64,000 nucleotides of DNA from the NCBI GenBank assembly GCA_000149265.1, contig CH001895.1:136703-200702 (forward strand). The letters are read 5' to 3'. Both the position numbers and the translations under genes were made by a program. The stretch is from Ciona savignyi (Eukaryota > Chordata > Ascidiacea > Phlebobranchia > Cionidae). Positions 36,401 through 47,450 of the stretch are shown here, piece by piece. Within the stretch, counting starts at the first letter, position 1; every line of letters starts with the position of its first letter. The notes under the pieces are model-generated. The model was not told the origin of the DNA, made no database searches, and was given only the letters and a program-made list of their open reading frames with translations.

Positions 36401-39400
36401 AAAAGGTCGGGCTTAGGCAGGTGAGATTTACAGTATTTGGTTTAATCTCAAGTAACAATAGACAAGTATATACCACATTGGGATCTGAACATTTCGAGAA
36501 CTGACAATTCCAGCTTTTAAACGTCTTACGTAATCGACTAATAGAGGATATTATTGCGTGATACGTATTCTAACCTTGGGGTTGAAACATGATTCTTATA
36601 GGTATTATGGCGTTAAAGTGTAAACCAACTTTCCTATGGCATTGATAGACAAGCTGACAGGTGGTAAATTAATTAGGAGCAAAGGTTAGCGAAAGTAGCT
36701 TAAGCGATATTACATTTCACCGCGAGATGGCAGTGTGGAGAGAAGAGAAACCGCCCTCTGCCTTATTGCACTGCCGAATAATCTTAAAATTAGGAAATTT
36801 GACACTGAACAGATATTTTTATCAGTCAATACACCAGCTTATAATACGTGATCGAGGCGCGCTGACGCCCACGATTTCATCACGTTAAGAAATATCCATT
36901 TCGTCATATCTGAATAAGCAACAACGGACCCAATGACTTTACTTGAAGAATTTCATGCGAAATCTTGGTTTTTAACTACGCCATTTCAAAATTATGTAAC
37001 TCAAAATGACGCATGCTGCCTTTTATTAAACAAAGCAGTTAACTCTTTATGCCCCAATAAATTATATCACTCTATTACGAATACTCAAAATGTTAACCCA
37101 GGTTTCATCAACCCACCTGCTCCAAAAGCGAAGAAGAAGCTCTCGTCTTCATTCCCCCTAATCAAATCAACCACACGAGTCGCCATCCGCTCGTTTCTTC
37201 GAAAGATCAACTCTTCCTTCAAATACTCGTCTATCTCAGAAGCCATGACGTCATCGGAAGTGACATCATGGGTGCGATCATCCAGAATTTTTTCACTGCC
37301 TTGCATATTTTGTGCTGTTTTTGTGTCAACGTATTTGGTGACATCACCATTCGCGCGATCGATGACGTCATTGGAACTATTTCCACCAAGCCCGTGCGTC
37401 TGAACCCGAGGAACCTACGATAGAATAGTATTATCTAAGATAATACCTGGCGGTCTAAATACAGCTGTACAACATGGCCGATTTTACAAAATGTGTGTAC
37501 GGTCAAGTTAATGATGAGTATATAGCTACAGTTACTGTTCAACCTATTTACTGGTTTTAAGCAATGGCCCTTAGGGGTCATGCTCAAAGATATGTCCAGG
37601 TTTTGTTTCCACCAAATCTTGGTAAAATACCAAAAACGTTCCCAGAGAGCTACCGTATTACATTAAGGAGAGAACAAAACCACAAGATTTTTTACAATGA
37701 CCGCATTGGCCTGTTATTGAATTGAATACGCGAAATACTTTATTGGTAAGGCACAACCACCCACGAGTACTCTTATTAAGCCTGCGGAAATTAAAACGCT
37801 AGTTTAACATCCATATACAATTTCCGGTATGTAATACCACCAGATTGCACGTACATGGTATTAAAATGTAAGTTCCAAATTGGAATATACACATTCGTGA
37901 TAACAAATATGACAAAGTTCAATTTAACGTTGTCAATTAATTGTATTTTAATGCCCCTAATGGTGTATGCATATTTACAAGGCATACACACATAGCTGTA
38001 CATACACAGATTAGCTTTAAGCGATTTCCAGAATGTGTTTTTCTAGTTTCAGGTTGGACTTTGGATATTAAACAAAATCTTTCTAAATATATAATTATTG
38101 GTGTGATTTAAAGGGGATCAAGGATTTGTGCAGCCCCTGTTTTTTACACTTATGTTTAACCAGGAAATTCTAATAAAGAGTACTGAAATGCCAACACAGA
38201 CACTTACATAAGGCATAGCTGGTAAAGCTTGTGTCGCATTACGATTATACAAGGTTTTATATAACCTTGGTTAAAACGGTTATGTAGCTAAATGTCTAGC
38301 GGCCTATTTATATAACAGATAAATATTAAAAATTATTATATAAAGCGGTGTTAGTTCGCTAAATGGTTAGCGCAGCCGATTTAAAATTGATTATTATATA
38401 AAACGGAATTCCCTACTAACAATCTCATCGCAAGTTAAAAAAAAACAGTTATAAAGGACAAAGAATCAATCAACTCCATTTTTACTGGGCTGTATTCCGA
38501 ACCAATGATGGGCTCTTTACTTTTCTATACTTTTCGTAAATATAGTTATCGGTCGCGTTAAGAATTCGGCCACACGACCGTACTTAAGAAATTTCAGTTT
38601 ATCGATTCACCGACTTTTGGGTTCAAATCGGGTACAAACGGATAAAGTCTATGATTCAGGACCCAGTAGCTCTTACCCATGAAGGGCCGGCATCAAACGA
38701 GCCAGACGAAACGGCACCACAGTTGTACTCCTGCACCATGTCGTCCATGTCGAACGGGACTTGCAACAAACCTTCGCGAACTTTCTCCTGGATCAGCAGG
38801 CTTTGGTTCAAAGCAAAATTCACCTGGAAGTGATTAACAAAGTAAGAATTTACAACTTATACTTGGACGTTTCACAGTCTCTGTGGAATAGGATTCTGGT
38901 GATGGTGAATAATCATACTCGTGAGTATAGCAACGCGTTAAAACATCCGACGATTTGTATCGTGCCTAAAAGGGCTCTCAGAGCTATTGCACTTTGTTGT
39001 ATTATCGATATAACGGTTTTGAAACGATTTATAAGTTTTTAAACAATTTTACTATTTTAGGTTCAAATCGGTTACAAACGAGGCAACGAGTGTTTGGTGC
39101 CTTGCAAAGGTAAACAGCCGAAAGTAAAAGTGTCAAAAGTGGATTGCGTTCAGCTATTAACAATGTTTGACCGCGTAACGAGTGTGGCATATTACGAGTG
39201 ACTCAATCTGGTTATACTAAATACATCACCAACCCCACACATCGAATTTTCTCAGTAAACCAAGTTGACAGACTATACAGTGAAACCAGATTATGTGGTT
39301 ATGTTGACCTGTGATTCGGTGAGTTTGTTAAACGGCTCGCATTGCTCCTCCGGCGTCTCTATCGCCCCCGTGTGTTTGCCCATCAGTTCTGCCTGTCTAG

Positions 39401-42400
39401 CAAGGTGGACATCGAGAACCGGAAGTCCCCGTGACCTAATATCCGGTTCGGTAAGTGCATTGATCATTAACATGATCCAGATTGGCCGAGTTCGTTCCCA
39501 ACCTCCAACCAGCTCGTTGTACATGAGCTCTGCCGTCAAACCTGTAAAATGTTAAGTTTAATCCACTAAAGCTATTTGTCCGGCCCGTTGGTCTAACGGT
39601 TAAGTGCGTCGCCTTTCAATCGAAAGGTTGAAGATGCGGTCGCTAGCTAGTCGGTTGTGTCCTTGGGCAAGGCAATTTACGGACATTGCCTGAACCCAGC
39701 GGATTAATGGGTTCTACCAAATTGAAGGAACGTGTCTATCATATACAACACACTGCAATAGCTCCGGTAACCCGGCGATGGGCGCGAGGTGATCTGACGA
39801 TTGCCCGTGTGTTAACCCCCTTGGTTTTCCCATTCACGGGGATAAAAATGAATATCCTATCCTATCCTATATTACCTCTCACAAGATATGTGTCTGCAAT
39901 AACAAGACCTTGCGTCAAACTACCAGTTAAAACGTCATGCCCACTAATTCGTTATTGGTTGTCAATGGAAAGGTGGTAGACAGTGCGCCAAGCTATTTGA
40001 TGCGTGTGATCATACCAACAAAATAAGCTGCATGTCAGTCAATACACATGGTGTAGGTTACACTGAAGGTCACAATAGGATTATGGTTAATAAGCTATCG
40101 TAGCCTCCGGTGAAATTTATTACTTTCGTGAAAGCGACTTTAATTTATCCTGATATACTGCTAGTAATATATTGAAAAACAGTAAAAACGCATTGGTCAT
40201 TTATAAGTAGACACAATAAGATATACATTTGTGTCCTCAAGAGTGGTAAAACAATATCACCACTATCAAACTTCGTTCCTACAGTCGGTTTCCGGAAAGA
40301 ATTTTAAAACTTGTATAAAAGAGGTGAATGTTATTTTTTGTATCGAAGTAATAAGCTCTAAGTCGGGACCACAGAGAAGGCCGATCACCTCTCAAAACTG
40401 AGTAAACCGGTAATGTTATTTTAAACGTCTGTGCCGCTTGTCTCAGCATCTACAGTTGTTTGAATACGGTACTATAAGAACACCGTGATTATTATTTTAG
40501 TAAAGACACAATGCGGGCTTAAGTAATTGCGGGCTTTACGATAGTAGACCGAGGAAACCAGGACTGTAGGTAGAAGAAATCATAAGAAAATACACATGTT
40601 GGACTATATACCGTAACGTCGCTAAAATGCGGCACAAGGGGCAACACTAAAAGGAGGGAAAGAGGGAAGGAGGGGAACTGCTAAAAAAATACGGAAACTA
40701 ATATTAAACCCTCCCCTGAACACTAATCTCGACCACAGAACTAACCCTAACGCTAACCCCATATTTAAAACTAACTCTAATGCGCTAATCGTTATTTTAT
40801 TGTGCGGTTTCCCTCCTTCCCACTTTCCGTTCTTTTATTTTTCTCCGGCACAAGTATTTAAAAACTGTTGAGATAACTTTGGAGTAAGTTTTGTGTATTA
40901 AGACGAGTATACGGCAACCACGTCTGGCTAAACCCACATTAAATGCTTATTTAAATTCTAGAAATGTTTTGTTCGTCGTTTTGCCGTCTTTTTCCAGTTA
41001 GAAGTTTTTATCGTTGAAACAAAAACTAAAAAATGATCTATAGACAGCTTATAGAAACATAATATATACCATGGGACGAACGTCAAATCCGCTGTTAGGT
41101 CGAAATTATTTACTGATGCCTAAACGAACAAAATACAGAACACGCGGTTAATGACGTCACATCATGATCGAAAACACACGGCTTGTGGATATTGTGCAGA
41201 CTTCGCTAAGTAAGTACCTTATTATGCCACTAAGCAAAACCTCGCGTTAGCTCATCACCCAATTAACTTTAAATACTAAGCCACGAAGAATTTAATTAAG
41301 AATTTGAAGCATGAACATAGCGATGACGCAAGTATTAAAGCGGAATCAACTAAATACAATAATTTAATATCAATTTTGCATTATATTAATCCATTTCACC
41401 ATGCACAAAATACTACTGGCACTTCGATTGCAGGGGTAAAAACTATGTAGGTCTACTAACTACATAAATAGGAAAACAAACAGTGTCGCTGGTTAAACGG
41501 TCAAACGACAGTGAGTATCAACAGAATGTGAGATATATCTGCCTCAAAATTTCATTAAAATCCGGTAATACAGTATTAAGAGATACTAAAAAAATATGTA
41601 TGTCTATCCACACATTTTTTTATTTTGTGTAACTTAATTTTAACCGTCAATTTATACATGCTCACAACTAAGTTTTCGCCCAAATTCTTTCATGGCTTAC
41701 TTGTTAACACATACCTTCCTTAATCTGCTCTGACGTCACCCATGATGTCATAGCTCGCCTGACGTAATTGAGATGACGTCTCAACCGAAGATAGATATCG
41801 GGGGGAAGTACCTCCTGAATCTCTTTCCCAAGAGGAAGTTCTTTACATCGCGAAAGCGCGATACCGGTTCTGACGTCAGAGAGATCCAATTCGAAGTAAA
41901 CATTTTCGCTTTCAAGAAAAGATTGCTGTAAGAAATGTAAGAAAATGTAAAGATGTTCAGTTTCCACATTCTAATGTCGATGTTTTAATTTGGCACGACT
42001 TTTTGAGTAAACGTCTATTTTTATCTGGTTTGATAAAAAGTACTTTTTATGTCGGTGTTTTAGCTGATCTTTCATAAATATTTATAGGGTTGGCACGAAT
42101 TATATCGGATTTTTGTTAACGCGAGTCAAAAAATTGTTCAACAATTGTTGTGTAACACATAACAAAACAAACTGTAACTTTAAATGTATCAATGTAGATT
42201 TAACGTTCATTCTTTATTAGTGTGTTTTACTGCAATATATTAAAATTTGAGTTTTGTTTAAAAGCAAAGATGATATAAAGACCAAAATATCTTAAAGTAG
42301 AAAATAAATAAAACATAAACGTAACTCAAAAGTTAAGCAAGTATTTGGCAGCTACAAGTAGAAATATTGATATGTTTGGGTCATTTCACCAAACGCCATC

Positions 42401-43475
42401 TGTACATGGGTGTAACTTAGTGCAACAACAAGCTTAACGAACACCTATTTTTTTTTTAAATTGATCATAAAGTGCGGAAACGTGCAACTAAAAACATTTA
42501 ACCTTTTTTAAAACATTAAAAAACATTTAAAAGTATTGTTACTTTTCAAACAATAAAACCAACCCGTGTATTAGACAATTGAAATAAGCAAGTACGGGAA
42601 CGTGCAACTAAAACATTTAACTTTTTTTAAAGCATTAAAAAAACATTTAAAAGTATTGTTACTTTTCAAACAATAAAACTTACCCGTGTATTAGTTGGAA
42701 TATAATCCCACACCCGTGTGTATGGGACGTGTATGGTACCGAAAAAATAAACCGGGGGTTCACGTTTCAACTTCCATAAGAACGAATTGCGATGCTTCTA
42801 AATGGGTTCATAAATTAAAATGAATGAGAAAATGGTTTTAAAGGATTTTTTTTTAATTTTTTTAAGTTAGAATTCTAATCCGTAACAGGTTAGGTTCATT
42901 AAAAATATGGATCGCTGTATAGTCGCTTGCTATAACCACTGGAATTTTTTGCCGTGTTGGGTTTCGAACCGAAATTCCTTTTACTCGGTCTAGTAAGCTG
43001 TTTTGGTTTCTGTCGCGCTAACCGCTCGGCCGATGGAATTTTAATTTGGCACGAAAACAGTGATGGCACGTCGGCCTTTAACCGGAAGATTATGAAACAT
43101 AACCTGCTAGTTAGTATGTAGAAAGGCACTTTAGTAAGTAGAAAGGGACTTTTAGGATATTGCTTAATTGCAAATTTAATAGATTAAAAAAGGTAAACAG
43201 ATTGTAAAAAGCACTGTACTATAAACGAAAATTGATGCTATTTGTGTATCCGTAAAAAAACAGAATAAAAACCTAATTTGGGCAGGGCCGCAGTATTTTA
43301 ACACAAGTTACTTTATTAGCAATGTCTCAGTAATTCTTACTACAGCCTGGTAATTTTACAGTGATGTAAAGCAACAAACTATACGGTTTACCTTTTTGCA
43401 GTGTACACTGTCCAACGCTTTGTTGCCATTTGATAGATGGTATATCATCAGACACAAAAGAAAATATGATTTCAT
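33450..43475 (-). CDS. TRABD2-like B: TIKI-family (TRABD2-like) membrane metalloprotease, copy B
   Basis: Second Wnt-protease-like gene, with the same nine-exon plan as copy A: 43392-43475, 42684-42797, 41715-41925, 39309-39541, 38677-38823, 37117-37414, 34485-34572, 34309-34404 and 33450-33762, GT-AG throughout and in phase, 527 residues. Exon 1 (signal peptide [17 protein letters not shown]) is exactly as long as in copy A, 84 nt, though the residues differ. The metal-site motifs are kept: GTIH (48-51), VYFELDL (Glu78) and GAVH (361-364). Exon 5 ([18 protein letters not shown]...) differs strongly from copy A. Exon 6 has a longer, Thr/Asp-rich start. The protein ends in a hydrophobic stretch (about 505-527) directly at the C-terminus, so it has almost no cytosolic tail; a GPI signal is an alternative reading. 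No frame breaks seen. Confidence 0.92.
33832..33930 (-). repeat. class-II-tRNA-like repeat (family B)
   Basis: On the minus strand: GGCCAAATGGTTAACGTCACCGAGACATATACC... CCATCATGGGTTCGAACTTGG. A-box and B-box remnants are both visible. It lies in TIKI-B intron 8. Confidence 0.6.
34630..34800 (+). repeat. degraded SINE-like fragment
   Basis: GACCGGCTGGCTAAATGGTTGTGCC, GAGTTCTTGGGCAAAGCATTTA and AACCCAGTGGATTA follow the order of family A but are very diverged. It lies in TIKI-B intron 6, just upstream of exon 7. Confidence 0.4.
35925..36043 (+). rRNA. 5S ribosomal RNA gene
   Basis: About 119 bp match the metazoan 5S sequence: CCTACGACCATACCACGTTG at the 5' end, CTCGTCCGATC, the internal promoter region GAAGTTAAGCAACGTCGGGC to GGATGGGTGACCGCCTGGGA, and GGGTGTTGTAGGC at the 3' end, followed by T-runs (TTTTGCTTTTT) that can end RNA polymerase III transcription. 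The ends can pair as in helix I. All A-box, intermediate-element and C-box regions look intact, so it is probably transcribable. It is a single copy here, in TIKI-B intron 6, on the strand opposite to that gene. Confidence 0.95.
36044..37116. other. TIKI-B intron 6, part between 5S and exon 6
   Basis: Intronic sequence. Near exon 6 it shares TTTATGCCCCAATAAA and flanking words with the same place in copy A, the remains of the gene duplication. No other feature. Confidence 0.4.
37415..38339. other. TIKI-B intron 5
   Basis: AT-rich; nothing recognised before the tRNA-like repeats at its right end. Confidence 0.35.
38340..38435 (+). repeat. class-II-tRNA-like repeat (family B), diverged
   Basis: GTTCGCTAAATGGTTAGCGCAGCCGAT is an A-box-like start; the 3' half is eroded. 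It lies in TIKI-B intron 5. Confidence 0.45.
38490..38582 (-). repeat. class-II-tRNA-like repeat (family B)
   Basis: On the minus strand: GGCCGAATTCTTAACGCGACCGAT... GAGCCCATCATTGGTTCGGAA, with both box remnants. It faces the copy at 38340. Confidence 0.6.
39578..39872 (+). mobile_element. family A SINE, full length, well preserved
   Basis: Starts CCGGCCCGTTGGTCTAACGG (A-box-like), continues TTAAGTGCGTCGCCTTTCAA, has the full body and ends ATATCCTATCCTATCCTAT. It is a good reference copy for the family. It lies in TIKI-B intron 3. Confidence 0.9.
39873..41714. other. TIKI-B intron 3
   Basis: AT-rich intron holding the MITE copy at 40647. No exon or other feature seen. Confidence 0.4.
40647..40837. 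mobile_element. MITE-like foldback element, copy 3
   Basis: The left end CTAAAAGGAGGGAAAGAGGG and right end CCCTCCTTCCCACTTTCCGTTCTTTTA are imperfect inverted repeats. The core has GAACACTAATCTCGACC and AACCCTAACGCTAACCCC, as in the copies at 7231 and 10236. Confidence 0.8.
42481..42708. repeat. ~115-bp tandem duplication spanning the TIKI-B exon 2 donor
   Basis: CGTGCAACTAAAA-CATTTAAC... TATTGTTACTTTTCAAACAATAAAAC occurs twice in a row. The right copy contains the true 5' splice site of exon 2 (minus strand ACACGG|GTAAGT). The left copy holds a decayed version (CACGG|GTTGGT). The same intronic stretch is also found after exon 2 of copy A. Confidence 0.78.
42930..43045 (-). repeat. class-II-tRNA-like repeat, well preserved boxes
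   Basis: On the minus strand: CATCGGCCGAGCGGTTAGCG ... TTCGGTTCGAAACCCAACACGGC. Both boxes are intact-looking, but the stems do not close into a clear acceptor arm, so I call it a repeat and not a tRNA gene. It lies in TIKI-B intron 1. Confidence 0.55.
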
Positions 43476-45579
43476 ATTCACAAAGAGTTTAACGATAATG
43501 TGAAAAAGACCGCTAAACTGATGAATAAAATTCTCTGTTCAGTAAAATTTGATCTATAACGGAGCTCGTACATAGAGGTAATATAAACGCTTATCGTATT
43601 AAATGGGGCAGATTGTGCGGATAGATGTTCGTCTGGTCTGCTCACAAGTTATAATATAAACAGCCGTGGCAAACAATAACGGCCGTAAGGCTTAGACCGT
43701 GAAAGACCACACAAACACACATGGTAATTGGAAGATAAGTCGATAATCGCTAATTGGTGTCGACAAAGCTGTGGTCGTTAAAAACCCATTCTACTGTAAG
43801 TTACCGCACTAGAAGTATTGGCTTATTTTATTGCACGTTTTACCCACAGTGATGTTGCGTGGTTGATGCAAATAAAAGTACTTAAAGCAAAAGCTTTGGC
43901 CGTCAAAACACTCATTCTAACACGCGGCCCTAGCCTTAACCATGTGGTCTCACGACTAAACTAAACGATCTCAATTCCCTGTTCTTCAGTTTTAATTAAA
44001 ATATTTTTCATTCTCGTACTCCATAATTACAGGACGTATAACCAATAAAACGGTACTTAAAGTACGTTGTACATTCCAGAAATAAACCGAATACGTATAT
44101 TTATTACGCTTAGTAGGCTCCTGGTTAATTTATATATTGTTCATTAAAAGGCATGACCTTTTTTCCACTTTTTTAGTATTCTATTTTATCATTCTCATTA
44201 CTTCTGTTTCGTATACACGTATTAAACAGTCTTAACGTTGCCGTATAAAAAATGTGAAGACGATCAAACTAAAAAAATTCGTTAAACGTTTTTTCTAATT
44301 TTGATGTTGGCGTATTTTTCTATATTAACCTCTATATGCATTGTACTTATCTGTTCATACATACTTGTCTGTTTCAATACCCATATTGGCATTTTCTTTG
44401 ATAGTCCTTCTAAGTATTTAATATACCTATACATCCCACACTTAATATACCTATACATCCCTTGTCCTTTCTAGAACACACCTGATCTCCCCCAAGTAAC
44501 AACAACATCGCTTGCGAAGTAATCGCCGATCTACTTTCACCGCCCGAAGAAAAAACGTTGCGCTGATGATGGATTGTTTGTTTTGTGCTCGCTCATTTGA
44601 AACCACGGCGGATCGCTAGTTTGATTTAATTAAAATGCCAATCGCCATGCGTTCGTTATTCAGATACTTTGCCGAGTATTTTTCAGATTTCAGCACTTTG
44701 CCGAGTATCTTTCAGATTTTAGCACTTTGCCGAGTATTTTTCAGATTTCAGAACTTTACTAAGTATAGTCAGCTTTTGGGAAAGCAAACACTTTGATTTA
44801 TGTTGGTCTTAATTCGGTTAAGTTGATTTATCGTTGTACAAATTTTATAATATAATGCAGAAAGGAAAAAAATAAGAAAAACAAGGTAAACTGTAAATAT
44901 CGTTTGAAGTCTATTCAAATCAATCACGAAACACCACAGCGAAAACAACGATAACAGTTTCAATAGATCCAGGGACGTTAGTGGCATGCCTCCGGTAACC
45001 TTTGGATTAGTGGTTCTCAAATTTTTAAAGCTCAAGCCACCCTACCGAAAAGATAAATTGTTTGCGGCACCTTCGCAAGCAGAAGCAATTTTGTAAAAAT
45101 GTTGTTAAACGAACGGAGCAACGCACCCAGGCGTTAAAATTCAAAATAAATAAGGAAATTCGCATTAAGGCAGGTTTACGGTTTCTTGTTATTCCTACCA
45201 GCACTCTATGGGCCACTGGGGCATTGTAAATAACATGTTACCCGACGTTCCGTTAGGATCCAATGATTTAGATACAGGTGATAACGTTTCAGTCTTAAAA
45301 AGAGGAAAACGATTTTTCCATTTCCGGACATCTTTTTTATTTTATCACTATAAACTTATTTTCTATTTATTAGAAATACCGCCCTTTGAAAAAGTGACAT
45401 ATAATGCGGCCGTTTATACCAACAATGCAACAGATGATGATGATTTTTCAGCAACGAAAACAAAAAATTAAAAATTACACTCTCAATGTGACATATATTA
45501 TTGTACGGTACGCGATAAGCATGAACTATTGAACTACTAACCTTGCAACGGCAATCAGCTACAACTTCTTCGTTTATTT
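43476..45579. other. spacer upstream of TIKI-B
   Basis: It should hold the TIKI-B promoter. A 29-bp unit (GCACTTTGCCGAGTAT-TTTCAGATTT-A) is tandemly repeated about three and a half times at 44661-44766. Short open frames near 44769-45035 and 45208-45471 have no recognisable family. Confidence 0.4.
44661..44766. repeat. 29-bp tandem repeat
   Basis: About three and a half units of ACTTTGCCGAGTAT(T/C)TTTCAG plus ATTT(C/T)AGC, with few differences between units. Confidence 0.8.
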
Positions 45580-45872
45580 AGGATAGGATATTCATGTTTA
45601 TCCTCGTGAATGGGAAAACCAAGGGGGTTAACACACAGGAAATCGTCAGATCACCTCGCGCCCACCTTCGGGTTGCCAGAGCTATTGCACTGTGTTGTGT
45701 ATAATATAAACGTTCCTTTAGTTTGTAGAACTCACTAATCCGCTGGGTTCAGGCAATGTCCGTAAAGTGCCTTGCGCAAGGACACAACCGACTAGATAGC
45801 GACCAGTTTCGCACATGCAACCTATCGATTGAAAGGCGGCGCACTTAACCACTAGACTAACCGGCAGAATTT
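45580..45872 (-). mobile_element. family A SINE, minus orientation
   Basis: Full-length layout from AGGATAGGATATTCATG to CCACTAGACTAACCGGC (complement of the tRNA-like head). Moderately preserved. Confidence 0.85.
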
Positions 45873-47450
45873 CTTATAAATACCGACCTTTGATTGGTAA
45901 CATATACTGCATTTGTATTTACAATGCAAATTTTCGATCAGAATTTAAATTATTTCCACTGTACAACATAGTACTATACATAAAGTAATATATTAATTGA
46001 TCCAATACGTTATTAAAAATTCAAAAAATACTGTCTTTTCTAAGAATTGATGTGCAATGCCAAAGGTTTGGACTTGACTCAAATTAAATTTTGATTTCAA
46101 TATCTGGTTAGTTTATTCATCTGGTACACTTTAATAAACACTTTATTTACGATGAATTGATTTCGCTCAAATTTAGAGGAAGGTTTTTAAGTTTATCAAC
46201 ATTGTCGCCCCCTAATTTCCCACACTTTTTAATATATTTGGAAAACATTACTGGATAGTTTATAAATTTTGTTCTTTTGACGATTTAGAATGAGACAACA
46301 TTATTTGGGAAACAGATTAGTACGGGATAACAGCTGTTGTGGAAATGCTAATTTATATTCTTGTAGTAATACGTGCAGGTTTTCAGACAACTGTAGTTAT
46401 GCCCGGATGTAATCATTTGCCCTGGTATGTAACATTCTTTGCGTGCATTTCGTGCTATATAACCCGACGTATTTCGCCTTAAATTCATTCACTACCAAGT
46501 ACCTTCAATACAAGAATACAACAACAGCCCACCCAAAAATGCGGATAACAGCCCATTTTGGAAAACATATAAAAACCGAATAACAACCAACTCAATGCTT
46601 CGAAATGATATATTAAAATCTAAAGGCAGCGTATAAAAATAGGATCAACTGCAGACAAATTCATAAAGGAACTCTATCGTTCATGAATCAATGTTAATCA
46701 AGTCAGGAAGAAAGTCGACACGAATCATTGTTGAATTGTGGATATATGGCGTCGTCTACCGGCGGAAAGAATATTAGAGATGACGTTTTACATTCTGTTT
46801 GACGAATTCGACTCACCAACAAAGAAAATGCCGTTTACTGGTCGAATTAGCAAAACCGGTTGTAGTGATAATTCCACAATCGGTGTAAACTTTAAAAACA
46901 GGTATACATACCGCCACTGGGTTGTTTGTTAATGTAACTTAATTTGCCTGGCCTGTTCACATCTGATTACCAAGACCTGAAGAGTCAACTTTTTCTCTTT
47001 GTCATCACTACTGGCAATAGAGGAATTTATTCAATAGTAGATTAAGGGCGGGAAATTTGAAAGAACACATGGGACGAAATTATTACTTAAACATTAAGGA
47101 AAGTACGGTTAAATACATGTCCTCTTTATTTAAGTTGTCTGCGGTCTAGGTCCTCTTTTTTATTCAGTACCACACACCTTTTGGACCTAGAAAGGAGACT
47201 CCTACTGAATAAAGAGGGCATGCAAACCATTACTCCATGCCCCCTTCCCAGTGTTCATGAAGATATAACATGTATGAATAATTTAATTATATGTAGTTTC
47301 TGCTTTCCTGTCTTTTGCAGCTTGGTACTTAGTACAGTACTGGTATGGGTTACTGGCATTTAAATTTTCCAGATCGTCTGGCACATCTGTCGTAACAGTT
47401 TTCTTCAAACCTTCTGTAATTTCACAGAAAGAAAAACTTAGATCTTAAAT
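45873..47450. other. spacer before the zinc-finger duplication
   Basis: AT-rich sequence with no supported gene. Near 46738-46932 a plus-strand open frame lacks similarity. CTACTGAATAAAGAGG near 47205 and its partial complement CCTCTTTTTTATTCAGTA near 47151 form an imperfect inverted repeat. Confidence 0.35.

Noticed and set aside
36933-37403. 156-codon plus-strand frame
   Set aside because: Antisense of TIKI-B exon 6, whose frame, splice sites and family match are clear.
42930-43045. Functional tRNA gene
   Set aside because: A- and B-box-like sequences are present, but I could not form a proper acceptor stem or anticodon arm; it fits the dispersed tRNA-like repeat family.
46738-46932. Plus-strand frame with a nearby ATGGCGTCGTCTACC
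   Set aside because: No similarity, no splice support; the ATG frame stops after 18 codons.
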